Shown: positions 14,826-22,853, counted from the first letter of the stretch. The stretch is DNA of 22,853 nt from FEN-1297 sp964618785 (GCA_964618785.1 CAZUCY010000051.1:1-22853), one strand, 5' to 3'. The notes: generated by a model from the sequence alone, not told the origin. Translations and numbers: made by a program.

Positions 14826-17009
14826 ATGATCAATCTAAAATTATTAAACAGTGAACAGAAAAAAGCTGTAGAGTACGTAAACGGTCCCCAAATGATTGTT
14901 GCGGGCGCAGGTTCCGGTAAAACAAGGGTACTCACTTTTAAAGTAGCATATCTGATAGAGAATGGTTTTGACCCCGAAAGCCTCCTTGCTTTAACTTTTA
15001 CTAATAAAGCGGCAAATGAAATGAAAAACCGGATTAAAGAGCTGGCGGGCAGTAAGGCTATTCATATATGGATGGGAACTTTTCATTCGATTTTTGCAAA
15101 AATACTTAGAATTGAAGCTAAAAATCTTGAATATAGAAGTAACTTCTCGATTTATGATACCGAAGATTCACTTTCTTTAGTTTCAAATATTCTGACTAAT
15201 TTGGAAATTGAAATTGAAGGTCTTACTACAAATTCAATCAGGCATAAAATCAGCAATCTGAAAAATCATATGATACTTCCTGCCGAGTTTAGAAAGAATC
15301 ATATGAAGTCATTCATCGATGAAAAAATTGCCGAAGTTTTTGAGGAATATCAGAAAAGACTTGTTGAAAATAATGCAATGGATTTTGATGATCTCCTTCT
15401 TAAACCGATTGATTTATTCAACGCTAACCCTAAGATACATCAGAAGTATAAAAAGAGATTTGAATACCTGCTCGTTGATGAATTCCAGGATACAAATAAA
15501 GCTCAATATGAATTGTTAAAGATGCTTACCTCCCGCGATGGTAAAATCTGCGTAGTAGGCGACGACGCTCAAAGTATTTATAGTTGGCGCGGCGCTAACA
15601 TAGCCAACATGATTGATTTTGAAACCGATTTTCCTAAACACAAAATTTTCAAGCTGGAACAAAACTACCGCTCTACAAAATTAATCCTTGCTGCTGCTGA
15701 TTCGGTTATTAAAAATAATAAGTCTCAAATTATAAAAACGCTCTGGACCGAGAATAACGACGGCGAACAGCTTACTTTAGTTAAATGTTCGGATGAAAAA
15801 GATGAAGCTTTACAAATCTCAAAATACATTAAACATGAGATTTCTAAGAAAAAATTATCATTGAAGGATTTTGCAATACTTTATAGAACTAACGCTCAAT
15901 CAAGAGCTTTGGAAGATATATTCAGAAGGGAAAAAATTCCATACAGAATTATTGGCGGTACGGAATTTTATAAACGGAAAGAAGTTAAAGATATAATTGC
16001 TTACCTGCGCGTTATTTCCAATCAAAATGATGAGGAAAGCTTATTACGCATAATGAACTTTCCGCAAAGAGGCATAGGCAGCACTACTATTAAAAGGATG
16101 ACCGCTTTTGCCCGTAAATTGAATCTGACTTTATTCGATACTATGGCGCGTGTGTTTGAAGTAATTGATATTAAAGAAAGAATTCAAAAAAATGTTAAGG
16201 CATTTAAGATTCTTCTTGATAAATATATGAGCTTAAAAGACAAACTGTCCATTGGCGAACTTTCAAGGGCTTTGGTCGATGAACTTGGTGTATTAAGAAT
16301 TTTTAAGGAGGAAAATACCCCTGATTCAATTGCTCGCTGGGAGAATATAAATGAATTGCTTTCTGCTTTAAGTGATTTTTCCAGTACTTATAAAGAAGCA
16401 AAGCTTGAACAGTTCCTTGAGGATGTCTCTTTAATGTCAGATGTCGATTCTTATGAAGAGGGGAAGAATGCCGTTACATTTTTAACTATTCATAGCGCAA
16501 AGGGGCTTGAATTCCCTGTGGTGTTTATCTCAGGCTGTGAAGAAGATATTTTCCCTTTATCTAACCGGTTTAGCTCCGATGCAACTCTGGAAGAGGAGAG
16601 AAGATTATTTTATGTTGCTATAACCCGTGCAGAGAAAAAAGTATATATCTCTCACGCACGTTCACGCTACCGTTTCGGGGAAGTAGCTTACCAAAGCAGG
16701 TCAAGATTTATTGATGAATTAGACCCCGCTACTTATATGGAAATTAACGGCGGCATAGGTAGAAAAGCTTCATTGCGGAAGTCTAAAAAAGAAATGTACT
16801 ATGAATATTTTGAAAATGTGGACTACGAGAATTTTGATCAGGATAATAAATCTTTAAGACCTGGCAGCCGGGTTATGCACGAGAAATTCGGTCTTGGTAA
16901 GGTTACCATCGTTGTGGGCGCCGGCGATATGCAGAAAGCTACGGTTGTTTTCGAGGGGAATAATGTGAAACAATTAATGCTCAAATTTGCTAAACTTAAA
17001 GTACTTTAA
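14826..17009 (+). CDS. UvrD/PcrA-type 3'-5' DNA helicase
   Basis: This is a 727-residue superfamily 1A helicase used in nucleotide excision repair, mismatch repair or removal of replication blocks. It carries the Q motif LNSEQKKAV (7-15), Walker A AGAGSGKT (26-33), motif Ia LTFTNKAA (56-63), motif II LVDEFQDTN (216-224), motif III GDDAQSIYSWRGA (245-257), motif IV QNYRST (279-284), motif V TIHSAKGLEF (near 553-562) and motif VI YVAITRA (near 597-603). The C-terminal 50 residues (about 679-727, PGSRVMHEKFGLGKV onward) form the Tudor-like domain that in PcrA binds RNA polymerase. This favours UvrD/PcrA over Rep. The length is normal. The ATG is preceded by CTGGGAAT. Confidence 0.93.
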   Translation: MINLKLLNSEQKKAVEYVNGPQMIVAGAGSGKTRVLTFKVAYLIENGFDPESLLALTFTNKAANEMKNRIKELAGSKAIHIWMGTFHSIFAKILRIEAKNLEYRSNFSIYDTEDSLSLVSNILTNLEIEIEGLTTNSIRHKISNLKNHMILPAEFRKNHMKSFIDEKIAEVFEEYQKRLVENNAMDFDDLLLKPIDLFNANPKIHQKYKKRFEYLLVDEFQDTNKAQYELLKMLTSRDGKICVVGDDAQSIYSWRGANIANMIDFETDFPKHKIFKLEQNYRSTKLILAAADSVIKNNKSQIIKTLWTENNDGEQLTLVKCSDEKDEALQISKYIKHEISKKKLSLKDFAILYRTNAQSRALEDIFRREKIPYRIIGGTEFYKRKEVKDIIAYLRVISNQNDEESLLRIMNFPQRGIGSTTIKRMTAFARKLNLTLFDTMARVFEVIDIKERIQKNVKAFKILLDKYMSLKDKLSIGELSRALVDELGVLRIFKEENTPDSIARWENINELLSALSDFSSTYKEAKLEQFLEDVSLMSDVDSYEEGKNAVTFLTIHSAKGLEFPVVFISGCEEDIFPLSNRFSSDATLEEERRLFYVAITRAEKKVYISHARSRYRFGEVAYQSRSRFIDELDPATYMEINGGIGRKASLRKSKKEMYYEYFENVDYENFDQDNKSLRPGSRVMHEKFGLGKVTIVVGAGDMQKATVVFEGNNVKQLMLKFAKLKVL

Positions 17010-17059
17010 TATTCTTTTTTCGGAAGAAAAAACCGGGAAAATAATTAACAAATAAAAAA

Positions 17060-17114
17060 AATAATAATAATATCTAAATTAAGGAGTTGAGACGATGGCT
17101 ATTGCGCCTAAAAA
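17060..17114 (+). repeat. 55-bp copy of the phosphofructokinase start region, before the gap
   Basis: These 55 bases are identical to 17215-17269 on the other side of the N run. They include the ribosome binding site and the first codons (MAIAPK) of the phosphofructokinase, cut off by the gap. They probably represent the same DNA written twice by the assembler. Confidence 0.9.
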
Positions 17115-17214
17115 NNNNNNNNNNNNNNNNNNNNNNNNNNNNNNNNNNNNNNNNNNNNNNNNNNNNNNNNNNNNNNNNNNNNNNNNNNNNNNNNNNNNNN
17201 NNNNNNNNNNNNNN
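17115..17214. other. Assembly gap of 100 N
   Basis: There are exactly 100 unknown bases between two identical 55-bp flanks. The round length points to a placeholder gap of unknown true size. Because the flanks overlap exactly, the true gap may be zero or negative. Confidence 0.98.
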
Positions 17215-17269
17215 AATAATAATAATATCTAAATTAAGGAGTTGAGACGATGGCTATTGCGCCTAAAAA
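17215..17269 (+). repeat. 55-bp copy of the phosphofructokinase start region, after the gap
   Basis: This is identical to 17060-17114. It contains the AAGGAG ribosome binding site (17236-17241) and the ATG used by the complete gene. Confidence 0.9.
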
Positions 17270-18632
17270 GTTAGCGATATTAGTCGGCGGTGGTCCGGCG
17301 CCTGGTATAAATAGTGTTATCGGTGCGGCAACAATTCGTGCTGCTTTGGAAGGAGTTGAAGTTATCGGTATAAAAGACGGCTTCAAATGGATTATGGAAG
17401 GCGATATTTCCCATGTTGAGGAATTAACGATTGAAAATGTTAGTCGTATCCATTTCAGGGGCGGTTCTTATATAGGAATTGCAAGAAATAATCCCACGAA
17501 AGATAAAAAACATCTTGAAAATACCGTCACATCTTTATTACGTCTTAATGTGGATAAACTAATCACTATCGGAGGCGATGATACCGCTTACAGCGCATTA
17601 AAAGTGGATGAAATGGCTGACGGCAGGATAAAGGTTGTTCATGTGCCGAAAACAATTGATAACGATCTCGATCTCCCTCACGGCATTTCTACTTTTGGCT
17701 TCCAAACTGCACGCCATATTGGCGTTGAATTGGTTAAGAATTTAATGGTCGATGCTCAAACTACTTCCCGGTGGTATTTTGTCGTTTCTATGGGAAGAAA
17801 AGCGGGACATCTTGCCCTCGGGATTGGAAAAGCTACCGGCGCTACTCTTACATTGATTCCCGAAGAATTTGGAGGACCGGATATGCGTCTTAATAATATT
17901 GTCGATATACTTGTCGGCGCTATAATTAAACGCCTGAGCTACGGGAGAAAAGACGGTGTTGCCATTATTGCCGAAGGTTTGGTTGAGCATTTAAGAGCCG
18001 AAGATATTGATCCGATGATGACTGTTGAAAGAGATGCGCATGATAATATCCGGATTGCAGAAGTTAACTTCGGTGAAATTTTGAAATATAAAGTTCAGGA
18101 AAGATTAAAAGAGTTCAATATAAAAGCTACGGTTGTAGCCAAAAATATAGGTTATGAACTTCGCTGTGCCGACCCGATTCCTTTTGATATGGAATATACC
18201 CGTGATCTTGGTTTTGCTGCAGCACAGTTCATTTTATCAGGCGGTACGGGCGCAATGGTTTCAATTCAAAACGGGTACTTTGTGCCAATGTATTTCTCTG
18301 ATATTCTAGACCCCGTTACAAAGAAAACCAGGGTCAGAATGGTTGATCCTTCATCAGAATCATTTTACATTGCAAGAAGATATATGCTTAGATTAAATCA
18401 GGCTGATTTTGATGATCCGCATGAATTAGCTAAGTATGCGGCGACCTGCGGAATATCTCTTGATGAGTTCAGAAGCCAGTTCTATTATTTGATGGAAAAT
18501 GATCTTCTTTATAAAAATTTAAAAGAAGGTAAAATTAAACTTGCCTCTATCGAAAACGGCATTCAGTCAAAATCTCCGGGGGAATTAAAATTTAGTGAGG
18601 CAAAAGGGCAGGAAGGCAGTATGCTCCCTTAA
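17250..18632 (+). CDS. 6-phosphofructokinase, probably pyrophosphate-dependent
   Basis: This 460-residue enzyme phosphorylates fructose 6-phosphate to fructose 1,6-bisphosphate. Residues that set the phosphoryl donor are visible. GGDDT (108-112) has Asp at the position of Gly104 of ATP-type PfkA. PKTIDND (133-139) has Lys where ATP enzymes usually have Gly (PGTIDND). Both mark pyrophosphate-using enzymes, which work near equilibrium and can also serve gluconeogenesis. Other conserved parts are GGGPAPGIN (13-21), FRGGSYIG (69-76), SMGRKAGHLALGIG (179-192) and IPEEFGG (202-208). The C-terminal 100 or so residues go beyond the short bacterial form, as in the longer PPi types. An AAGGAG site at 17236-17241 supports ATG 17250. 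A terminator follows. The PPi call is inferred from residues. Confidence 0.88.
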   Translation: MAIAPKKLAILVGGGPAPGINSVIGAATIRAALEGVEVIGIKDGFKWIMEGDISHVEELTIENVSRIHFRGGSYIGIARNNPTKDKKHLENTVTSLLRLNVDKLITIGGDDTAYSALKVDEMADGRIKVVHVPKTIDNDLDLPHGISTFGFQTARHIGVELVKNLMVDAQTTSRWYFVVSMGRKAGHLALGIGKATGATLTLIPEEFGGPDMRLNNIVDILVGAIIKRLSYGRKDGVAIIAEGLVEHLRAEDIDPMMTVERDAHDNIRIAEVNFGEILKYKVQERLKEFNIKATVVAKNIGYELRCADPIPFDMEYTRDLGFAAAQFILSGGTGAMVSIQNGYFVPMYFSDILDPVTKKTRVRMVDPSSESFYIARRYMLRLNQADFDDPHELAKYAATCGISLDEFRSQFYYLMENDLLYKNLKEGKIKLASIENGIQSKSPGELKFSEAKGQEGSMLP

Positions 18633-18649
18633 ATCGTTTATCAATTAAA

Positions 18650-18684
18650 AAGGGACAGGTAAAAACCCGTCCCTTCTTTCTTTA
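18650..18684 (+). terminator. Rho-independent terminator after phosphofructokinase
   Basis: AAGGGAC (18650-18656) pairs with GTCCCTT (18669-18675). GGT/ACC extend the stem inside, past one mismatch, and CTTTCTTTATT follows. It starts about 17 nt after the stop codon. Confidence 0.8.
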
Positions 18685-18737
18685 TTCATTTTACTTCCTA
18701 TCGGTGTCCCTTAAAACATACATGCAATTTTTCTTCG

Positions 18738-18749
18738 CCCCGTTAGGGG
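18738..18749. repeat. REP-like palindrome CCCC-GTTA-GGGG
   Basis: Perfect 4-bp arms stand in the context TTCGCCCCGTTAGGGGTGAAATATT. It is the first of a series of related palindromes followed by TGA or TCA and an A-rich stretch. Confidence 0.5.
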
Positions 18750-18792
18750 TGAAATATTAGTAGAAAAACGATCCCAAATAAACCTATCCTGA

Positions 18793-18830
18793 ACCCCAGC
18801 GGGGTGACACATTTTAACCCAATTTGTTCA
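18793..18830. repeat. REP-like unit: ACCCC-AGC-GGGGT plus TTTTAACCCAATTTGTTCA
   Basis: The palindrome (18793-18805) is followed after 6 bp by a 19-bp motif (18812-18830) that recurs at 18938-18956 with one change. Together they form a repeat unit of about 38 bp. Confidence 0.55.
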
Positions 18831-18881
18831 CAAACATATAATGCCGATAAAAATATTAATGACATGTTCTATCTTTTTCTA

Positions 18882-18956
18882 ACCCTGTAGGGGTCAAATA
18901 CTCGCCTAGTTGGGCAGATCTGCCTGCCTGCCGGTAGTTTTACCCCAATTTGTTCA
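18882..18956. repeat. Second REP-like unit, interrupted by a CTGCCGGTAG repeat
   Basis: ACCC-TGTAG-GGGT (18882-18894) and TTTTACCCCAATTTGTTCA (18938-18956) are the two halves of the unit seen at 18793-18830. Here they are 43 bp apart instead of 6. The extra DNA contains GGCAGATCTGCC (18913-18924, a perfect palindrome) and CTGCCTGCCGGTAG (18924-18937). The latter is a copy of the repeat found inside nuoC. Confidence 0.55.
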
Positions 18957-19122
18957 TAATAAGGCATTTCCCAATGTTCCCCAAAATCGTGTGATGTTGA
19001 TAAAATATCCCGATTAATAATTGCATAATAACAATTAAATTACTAAATTATTACATACCATATTTGGGTATTTGCTTAGAGACTATATAAATTATTAAAA
19101 AATTATCGAAAATTGGATTTAA

Positions 19123-19136
19123 ATCCCTGCGGGGAT
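19123..19136. repeat. REP-like palindrome ATCCC-TGCG-GGGAT
   Basis: It has 5-bp arms at 19123-19127 and 19132-19136 and is the same type as the palindromes at 18738-18894, without the TTTTAnCCC motif. Confidence 0.4.
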
Positions 19137-19404
19137 AAATTCCTTAGTCGATTCATTTTACCTTTTATCGCTTGTAAAGGCTAAGTGTAGAATTCTGCTT
19201 AAGTTTTTAATGATTTTATTGCATTTTCGGACTGTCATTTTAGGTTAAACCGTAAATATTATTTCTTGACCATATTTCTCGATTACGAAATTTTATTTTT
19301 TAAAAATATCCCGGCTGATTTTTTGCAAAAAATATTTGTCTTTTCCGCCTAAACCGGATGACCTTATTGTTCAAACAAAAATTGCATGAAATTTGTCGCT
19401 TGAT

Positions 19405-19420
19405 CATCCTTCAAAGGATG
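19405..19420. repeat. Palindrome CATCCTT-CA-AAGGATG
   Basis: A 7-bp perfect inverted repeat around CA lies 113 bp before the next start codon. It may be another dispersed repeat or a regulatory site. The two-base loop and lack of a T run argue against a terminator. Confidence 0.35.
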
Positions 19421-19532
19421 TATGAGTTCTTTTTTACAGATTGTTTGTTTAATTTATGAATAAGCATGAGTTGTGTTAGTGATGTTATATTCGATGGTCT
19501 TTAAACTATTTTAATAAATAGGAGGGTCATTT

Positions 19533-19670
19533 ATGAAAGCAAAACTGAACTATTTCAGTGCATTGCTTTTTAATACAGGCACAAAAGGAGCCGGAATAAC
19601 CCGGCAAACTGTTAACGCAATAGTAAATAAAGGTATTTTTATAAACTTAAATATGAGGGAAATATTATGA
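19533..19670 (+). CDS. 45-residue ORF with a signal-peptide-like start, coupled to the next gene
   Basis: ATG 19533 follows a strong ribosome binding site (GGAGGG, 19521-19526). The product begins MKAKLNYFSALLF, very like MKFKTNYFSLLLL of the following large protein (8 of the first 12 residues identical), but the hydrophobic stretch ends early and the rest (TGTKGAGITRQTVNAI, then VNKGIFINLNMREIL) matches no known family. The stop overlaps the next ATG (ATGA, 19667-19670), so ribosomes could pass from one to the other. It may be the remnant of a duplicated secreted-protein gene, or a translated leader that tunes expression of the large gene. The ribosome binding site and the overlap support translation. 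The function is unknown. Confidence 0.5.
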   Translation: MKAKLNYFSALLFNTGTKGAGITRQTVNAIVNKGIFINLNMREIL

Positions 19671-22600
19671 AATTCAAGACTAACTATTTTAGTTTGCTGC
19701 TTCTTGTCTTTTTGGTTGCCGGCGGCATTTCTATTGCTGGGACACCCGTGCCTGCCAACGCTGCAGTAGGTGTTAGTAATACAACTAATTTTACATTTGC
19801 TGGTACTACTACTCTTGCTGATGAGTATTTACAAGTATCCGATGAAAATACATTTACTTCTGGAATTGTAATTCAGAAGGATCTTGGGGCGATAGGAGCT
19901 GCCGGATACACATTTTCATCAGGTGATCTTATTGGTCATTTAAGTGGAAAAACTTCTTTCGCCAATAATACTCCCTATTACTGGAGAATAATCGACAATA
20001 CGCTTAGTACTGTTGAAGAACCGCTTGCTGCTCCTAATTATTATACCTTTACAACATTCGGTCCGCCGACAGCTACTCTTGCAACTGGAATAACTGTTGC
20101 AGGAACTTCAAGTTTTTATGCAAATTGGAATCCGGCTCCAAATGGTGCTGCCACAAGTTATATCTTAACAGTTGGGACAACATTAACCAGTGGTGCAGTT
20201 TCAAGCCCAATTACCGGTTCTCCATTTACGTTGGGCAACGTGTTAAATTATCAGATAACTGGTTTAACAAATGGATCAGGCCCTTATTATTATTCAGTTC
20301 AAGCAGTGAATTCTAATGTACCGGCTGGCACGAATGCTTCAAATGTAATTGAAGTTACACTTACAGCTCCTACTCCGCCTTTGCCTGCCAATGGCGTAAC
20401 AGGAGTTTCGGTATTGCCGACATTTACATGGGCTGCAGTATCAGGTGCTCTCTCTTATATATTGTATGTTTCTTCTTCCCCTGATTTTACTGCAGGTTTA
20501 TCAACTACTTGCGTTATAAGCGGTATCAGTGGTGCTGCGACTTCTTATGATTCTTATGGTTTAAGCGCTGCTAATTTAATTGCTGAAGAAACTGGTGGTA
20601 ATACCGTTTTCCCATTAACGGACGGCACTGAATATTATTGGAAAGTAGATCCAGTGACTGGTAGTGGTGAGCAGATATCTACGCCTAATCATTTTACAAC
20701 AGCTCCAAATTGTCAACCAATATTGTCTGCACCAGTAAATTCAGGTGTAGTTTACACTACTCCGGCAAATTTCGCTTGGTACTTTAATTCAGCCACTGCA
20801 GGGCTTCAATTTATCCTACAATATAAATATGCCGCAGCCCCTCCTGCATCCGAATCATTCTGGAGTACAGGAACAGGTTTTACTCAATTACCGGCAAGCA
20901 CGCCTCCGGTTTTAACGGCAAATTCTATAACCGGGAATGTTGATTTTGGTCTGACTTATTACTGGCGGGTTTTAGTACAAAGAACATCAGCGCCAAATGA
21001 TTATGTCTACTATCCTCCAGTAAGCGGTGGATATAACACATTTACCACAACACCAATAATTGCATATCCTTCCTGGCCTTTTGGCGGTAATGTGGTTTAT
21101 ACAAATCCGCCAACACTTGCATGGTATTTGAATGAATACATAAGCAGCGGGCTGACTTATAATGTTAATATAAGTCCTTCCTCTGCAACTACTGGTGGTG
21201 TATTAAACACTAGCGTTACACCAATTGTTGGTATTACAGGTCTCACTACACCGGTACCCTTGTTAGTTCCGGGGACATATTATTGGCAGGTACAAGCGGT
21301 ATTTACAGATGGTAGTTCGGTATTTCCACAAACATGGTCAACACCTGTAAGCTTTGTGGTTAACGGTGTTGTTGCCGGTACTACTGTGGTTCCAATTCCT
21401 TCATATCCCGACAATGGAGAAACTGTTTATACTACTAGTCCTACATTATATTGGTATTTACCAACGGCTTCCAGCGGATTAAAATATGATATAGATATTG
21501 AAACATCACTTAGCGGGCTTGGTAATGCATATGTTACTACTTCAACCCCTGACCAGCTTTATTATCAAGTACCGGCGCCTTTGACTGCTGGACAAACATA
21601 TTATTGGGCAGTCAGGTCTAGATCAGGAAGTACCACTTCAGATTGGTCACTTGCCGCTTCATTTAATATAACTAATACAATAACATCTGCAAGTTATGCT
21701 GTTGCTACATGGCCTAATGGTTTACCTCCTGCAATTGTTTACACTCAAACGCCGGCGCTAAACTGGTATTTAGAGGGTCCATCTATTGGTACAGGCACAT
21801 TTACAGTCGAATATAAGATAAACGCGCCGCCAGCAGATTGGACGACTTATAGTGTAGGCGGCAACGATGCTAATGGCGGTATTTATACTCCATTAAGTTC
21901 TTCAACTTTTAGTCAAACAACAGCGACTTTAAATTTCGGTGCAACATATTATTGGGCGGTTTTTGTGACTGGTTCACCCGCTCCAATAAATCCGCTTGGT
22001 GAAGGTTCATTTATGGTTACCGGCGCCTATGCTGACCCGCCGCCCGTATTAGCTTATCCGGGAGACAGTGTTACAGTATATGGCAGTTCCGTTCCCTTAA
22101 CCTGGTATTTAGACGGTTCGGCGCCAAGGTTGAGTGGTTATATAGTTCAGTATACTCAATCAGATCAATATACTCCGTTATTGGGTAGTGTGCCGGTATC
22201 GTCATCAAGCGAAACTTGTACAATTTCCGGTTTAATTGACGGTGCAACTTATTATTGGAACGTTATTGCGAATTATACTGATGGAACAACTACTTATAGT
22301 CCATGGTATTCATTTACGGTTAATACGGGATCTGAAACTATTTCATCACTTGTGGAGCCGCATATAGGCGGTCCTACTCATAATCTGCAATTGAGTACTT
22401 CATCGCCAATGTTATCCTGGATGCTGTCAGCTCCTATTGCCGCTAAATCTACGTATCAATTAGAATTAGCAGCTAATTCTAATTTTTCCAATGCTCAGAC
22501 TTTGACTTCATCAAAACCATTTCTGCAGGCAACCGGCTTAAACCCCGGAAATTACTTCTGGAGAGTCAGGTCTGTAGATAGTGTTGGAAATACTTCTGCT

Positions 22601-22853
22601 TATTCCGGTATAGGGCAATTCTCAGTTAAATCGGTTACTGCCGTAACTAATAAGATTAGCGCAGTTCCGAAAGAATTTGCAATATCACAAAATTATCCTA
22701 ACCCGTTCAATCCAAGCACGATTATAGATTATGCATTACCTAAGTCATCATTAGTTACTATAAAAATATATAATATACTTGGACAGGAAGTAAAAACTTT
22801 ATTAAACACTCAAAGCCCCGCAGGTTATTACAGTGTTCAATGGAACGGCGAAA
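19667..22853 (+). CDS. Large secreted protein: nine Fn3-like modules and a T9SS sorting domain (3' end cut)
   Basis: The frame stays open from ATG 19667 to the window edge (1062 codons, no stop). GAGGGA (19655-19660) is the ribosome binding site. Residues 1-25 are a signal peptide (MKFKTNYFSLLLLVFLVAGG, then ISIAG). There follow nine modules of about 107 residues, each ending in a (T/E/N)Y-Y/F-W-x-V strand; the key Trp or its equivalent lies at 106, 209 (Tyr), 325, 433, 540, 647, 763, 864 and 965. From module 4 most open with a VYT-x-P-x-L-x-WYL strand, as in fibronectin-III-like beta-sandwiches. From about 1004 the type A sorting domain begins: FAISQNYPNPFNPST, then KIYNILGQEVKTLL. T9SS clients are exported across the outer membrane and anchored or released after the sorting domain is cut. 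About 20-30 residues are missing at the end. There is no catalytic domain, so an adhesive or structural surface role is likely. Confidence 0.85.
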   Translation, partial: MKFKTNYFSLLLLVFLVAGGISIAGTPVPANAAVGVSNTTNFTFAGTTTLADEYLQVSDENTFTSGIVIQKDLGAIGAAGYTFSSGDLIGHLSGKTSFANNTPYYWRIIDNTLSTVEEPLAAPNYYTFTTFGPPTATLATGITVAGTSSFYANWNPAPNGAATSYILTVGTTLTSGAVSSPITGSPFTLGNVLNYQITGLTNGSGPYYYSVQAVNSNVPAGTNASNVIEVTLTAPTPPLPANGVTGVSVLPTFTWAAVSGALSYILYVSSSPDFTAGLSTTCVISGISGAATSYDSYGLSAANLIAEETGGNTVFPLTDGTEYYWKVDPVTGSGEQISTPNHFTTAPNCQPILSAPVNSGVVYTTPANFAWYFNSATAGLQFILQYKYAAAPPASESFWSTGTGFTQLPASTPPVLTANSITGNVDFGLTYYWRVLVQRTSAPNDYVYYPPVSGGYNTFTTTPIIAYPSWPFGGNVVYTNPPTLAWYLNEYISSGLTYNVNISPSSATTGGVLNTSVTPIVGITGLTTPVPLLVPGTYYWQVQAVFTDGSSVFPQTWSTPVSFVVNGVVAGTTVVPIPSYPDNGETVYTTSPTLYWYLPTASSGLKYDIDIETSLSGLGNAYVTTSTPDQLYYQVPAPLTAGQTYYWAVRSRSGSTTSDWSLAASFNITNTITSASYAVATWPNGLPPAIVYTQTPALNWYLEGPSIGTGTFTVEYKINAPPADWTTYSVGGNDANGGIYTPLSSSTFSQTTATLNFGATYYWAVFVTGSPAPINPLGEGSFMVTGAYADPPPVLAYPGDSVTVYGSSVPLTWYLDGSAPRLSGYIVQYTQSDQYTPLLGSVPVSSSSETCTISGLIDGATYYWNVIANYTDGTTTYSPWYSFTVNTGSETISSLVEPHIGGPTHNLQLSTSSPMLSWMLSAPIAAKSTYQLELAANSNFSNAQTLTSSKPFLQATGLNPGNYFWRVRSVDSVGNTSAYSGIGQFSVKSVTAVTNKISAVPKEFAISQNYPNPFNPSTIIDYALPKSSLVTIKIYNILGQEVKTLLNTQSPAGYYSVQWNGE

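Larger units (their letters stand above)
18633..19532. other. 900-bp gene-free region with a palindrome cluster
   Basis: No coding region is supported on either strand. It holds the phosphofructokinase terminator, four CCCC/GGGG palindromes, one CTGCCGGTAG-type repeat, a TTTTAnCCCAATTTGTTCA motif twice, a CATCCTT-CA-AAGGATG palindrome (19405-19420) and TTTTTTGCAAAAAA (19319-19332). The last 100 bp must contain the promoter for the secreted-protein genes. TATATTCG (19486-19493) is one base off TAnnTTTG, but no TTG stands at the right distance. Confidence 0.65.

Noticed and set aside
17060..17269. A true tandem duplication of the phosphofructokinase promoter and start
   Set aside because: The copies are exactly 55 bp, both end at a 100-N placeholder and have no differences, which fits assembler overlap better.
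18738..19136. Possible CRISPR array, because of regularly recurring short palindromes
   Set aside because: The repeats are not identical, the spacing is irregular (about 55-240 bp), there are no unique spacers of even length, and no cas gene is present.
20125..20316. A 63-codon frame inside the secreted-protein gene
   Set aside because: It is out of frame with an uninterrupted 1062-codon gene that has a signal peptide, repeats and a T9SS domain.

Overview
The window looks like part of a genome from the Ignavibacteria or a close relative in the Bacteroidetes/Chlorobi group. Three lines of evidence support this. The last gene ends in a type IX secretion (T9SS) type A sorting domain of the NYPNPFNPST kind. 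Several start regions carry a TAnnTTTG -7 element with a TTG about 20 bp upstream. The DNA is AT-rich, with many small GC-rich palindromes of the kind common in draft genomes of this group. A 100-N run at 17115-17214 shows that this is a scaffold.

Layout. 24-4180 holds single housekeeping genes on the + strand: a histone H1-like protein, a CapA-family protein, NAD-type isocitrate dehydrogenase and a DusB-type tRNA-dihydrouridine synthase. A PAP2-family membrane protein overlaps the start of a PolX-like protein whose polymerase active site is gone but whose PHP nuclease domain is intact (4241-6515). Adenine phosphoribosyltransferase follows, then a decayed DUF1761-type membrane gene on the - strand (7374-7680).

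The centre is a complex I operon, nuoABCDEF (7792-12448). It has a good promoter just upstream and a 13-bp terminator hairpin just downstream. Two things are odd in it: a 49-codon ORF exactly fills the space between nuoD and nuoE, and nuoC carries an in-frame palindromic repeat. nuoG-N are not in this window.

On the - strand after nuoF there is an XRE regulator, with a palindrome over its predicted promoter, coupled to the first ~260 codons of a type III restriction (Res) subunit. This is a restriction-modification remnant. A ferritin (- strand) and a UvrD/PcrA helicase (+) follow. Next is a 6-phosphofructokinase with the residues of a PPi-dependent enzyme. Its start region is duplicated on both sides of the N gap by exactly 55 bp, which looks like an assembly artefact.

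18633-19532 is a gene-free stretch with a terminator and a cluster of REP-like palindromes, one of which seems to be interrupted by a second repeat family, the same one found in nuoC. The window ends inside the largest gene (19667 to the edge, >1062 codons). It encodes a secreted protein of nine roughly 107-residue Fn3-like modules plus the T9SS sorting domain. A 45-codon ORF with a similar signal peptide lies just before it and overlaps its start codon.

All assignments come from reading motifs by eye. No database search or folding program was run.
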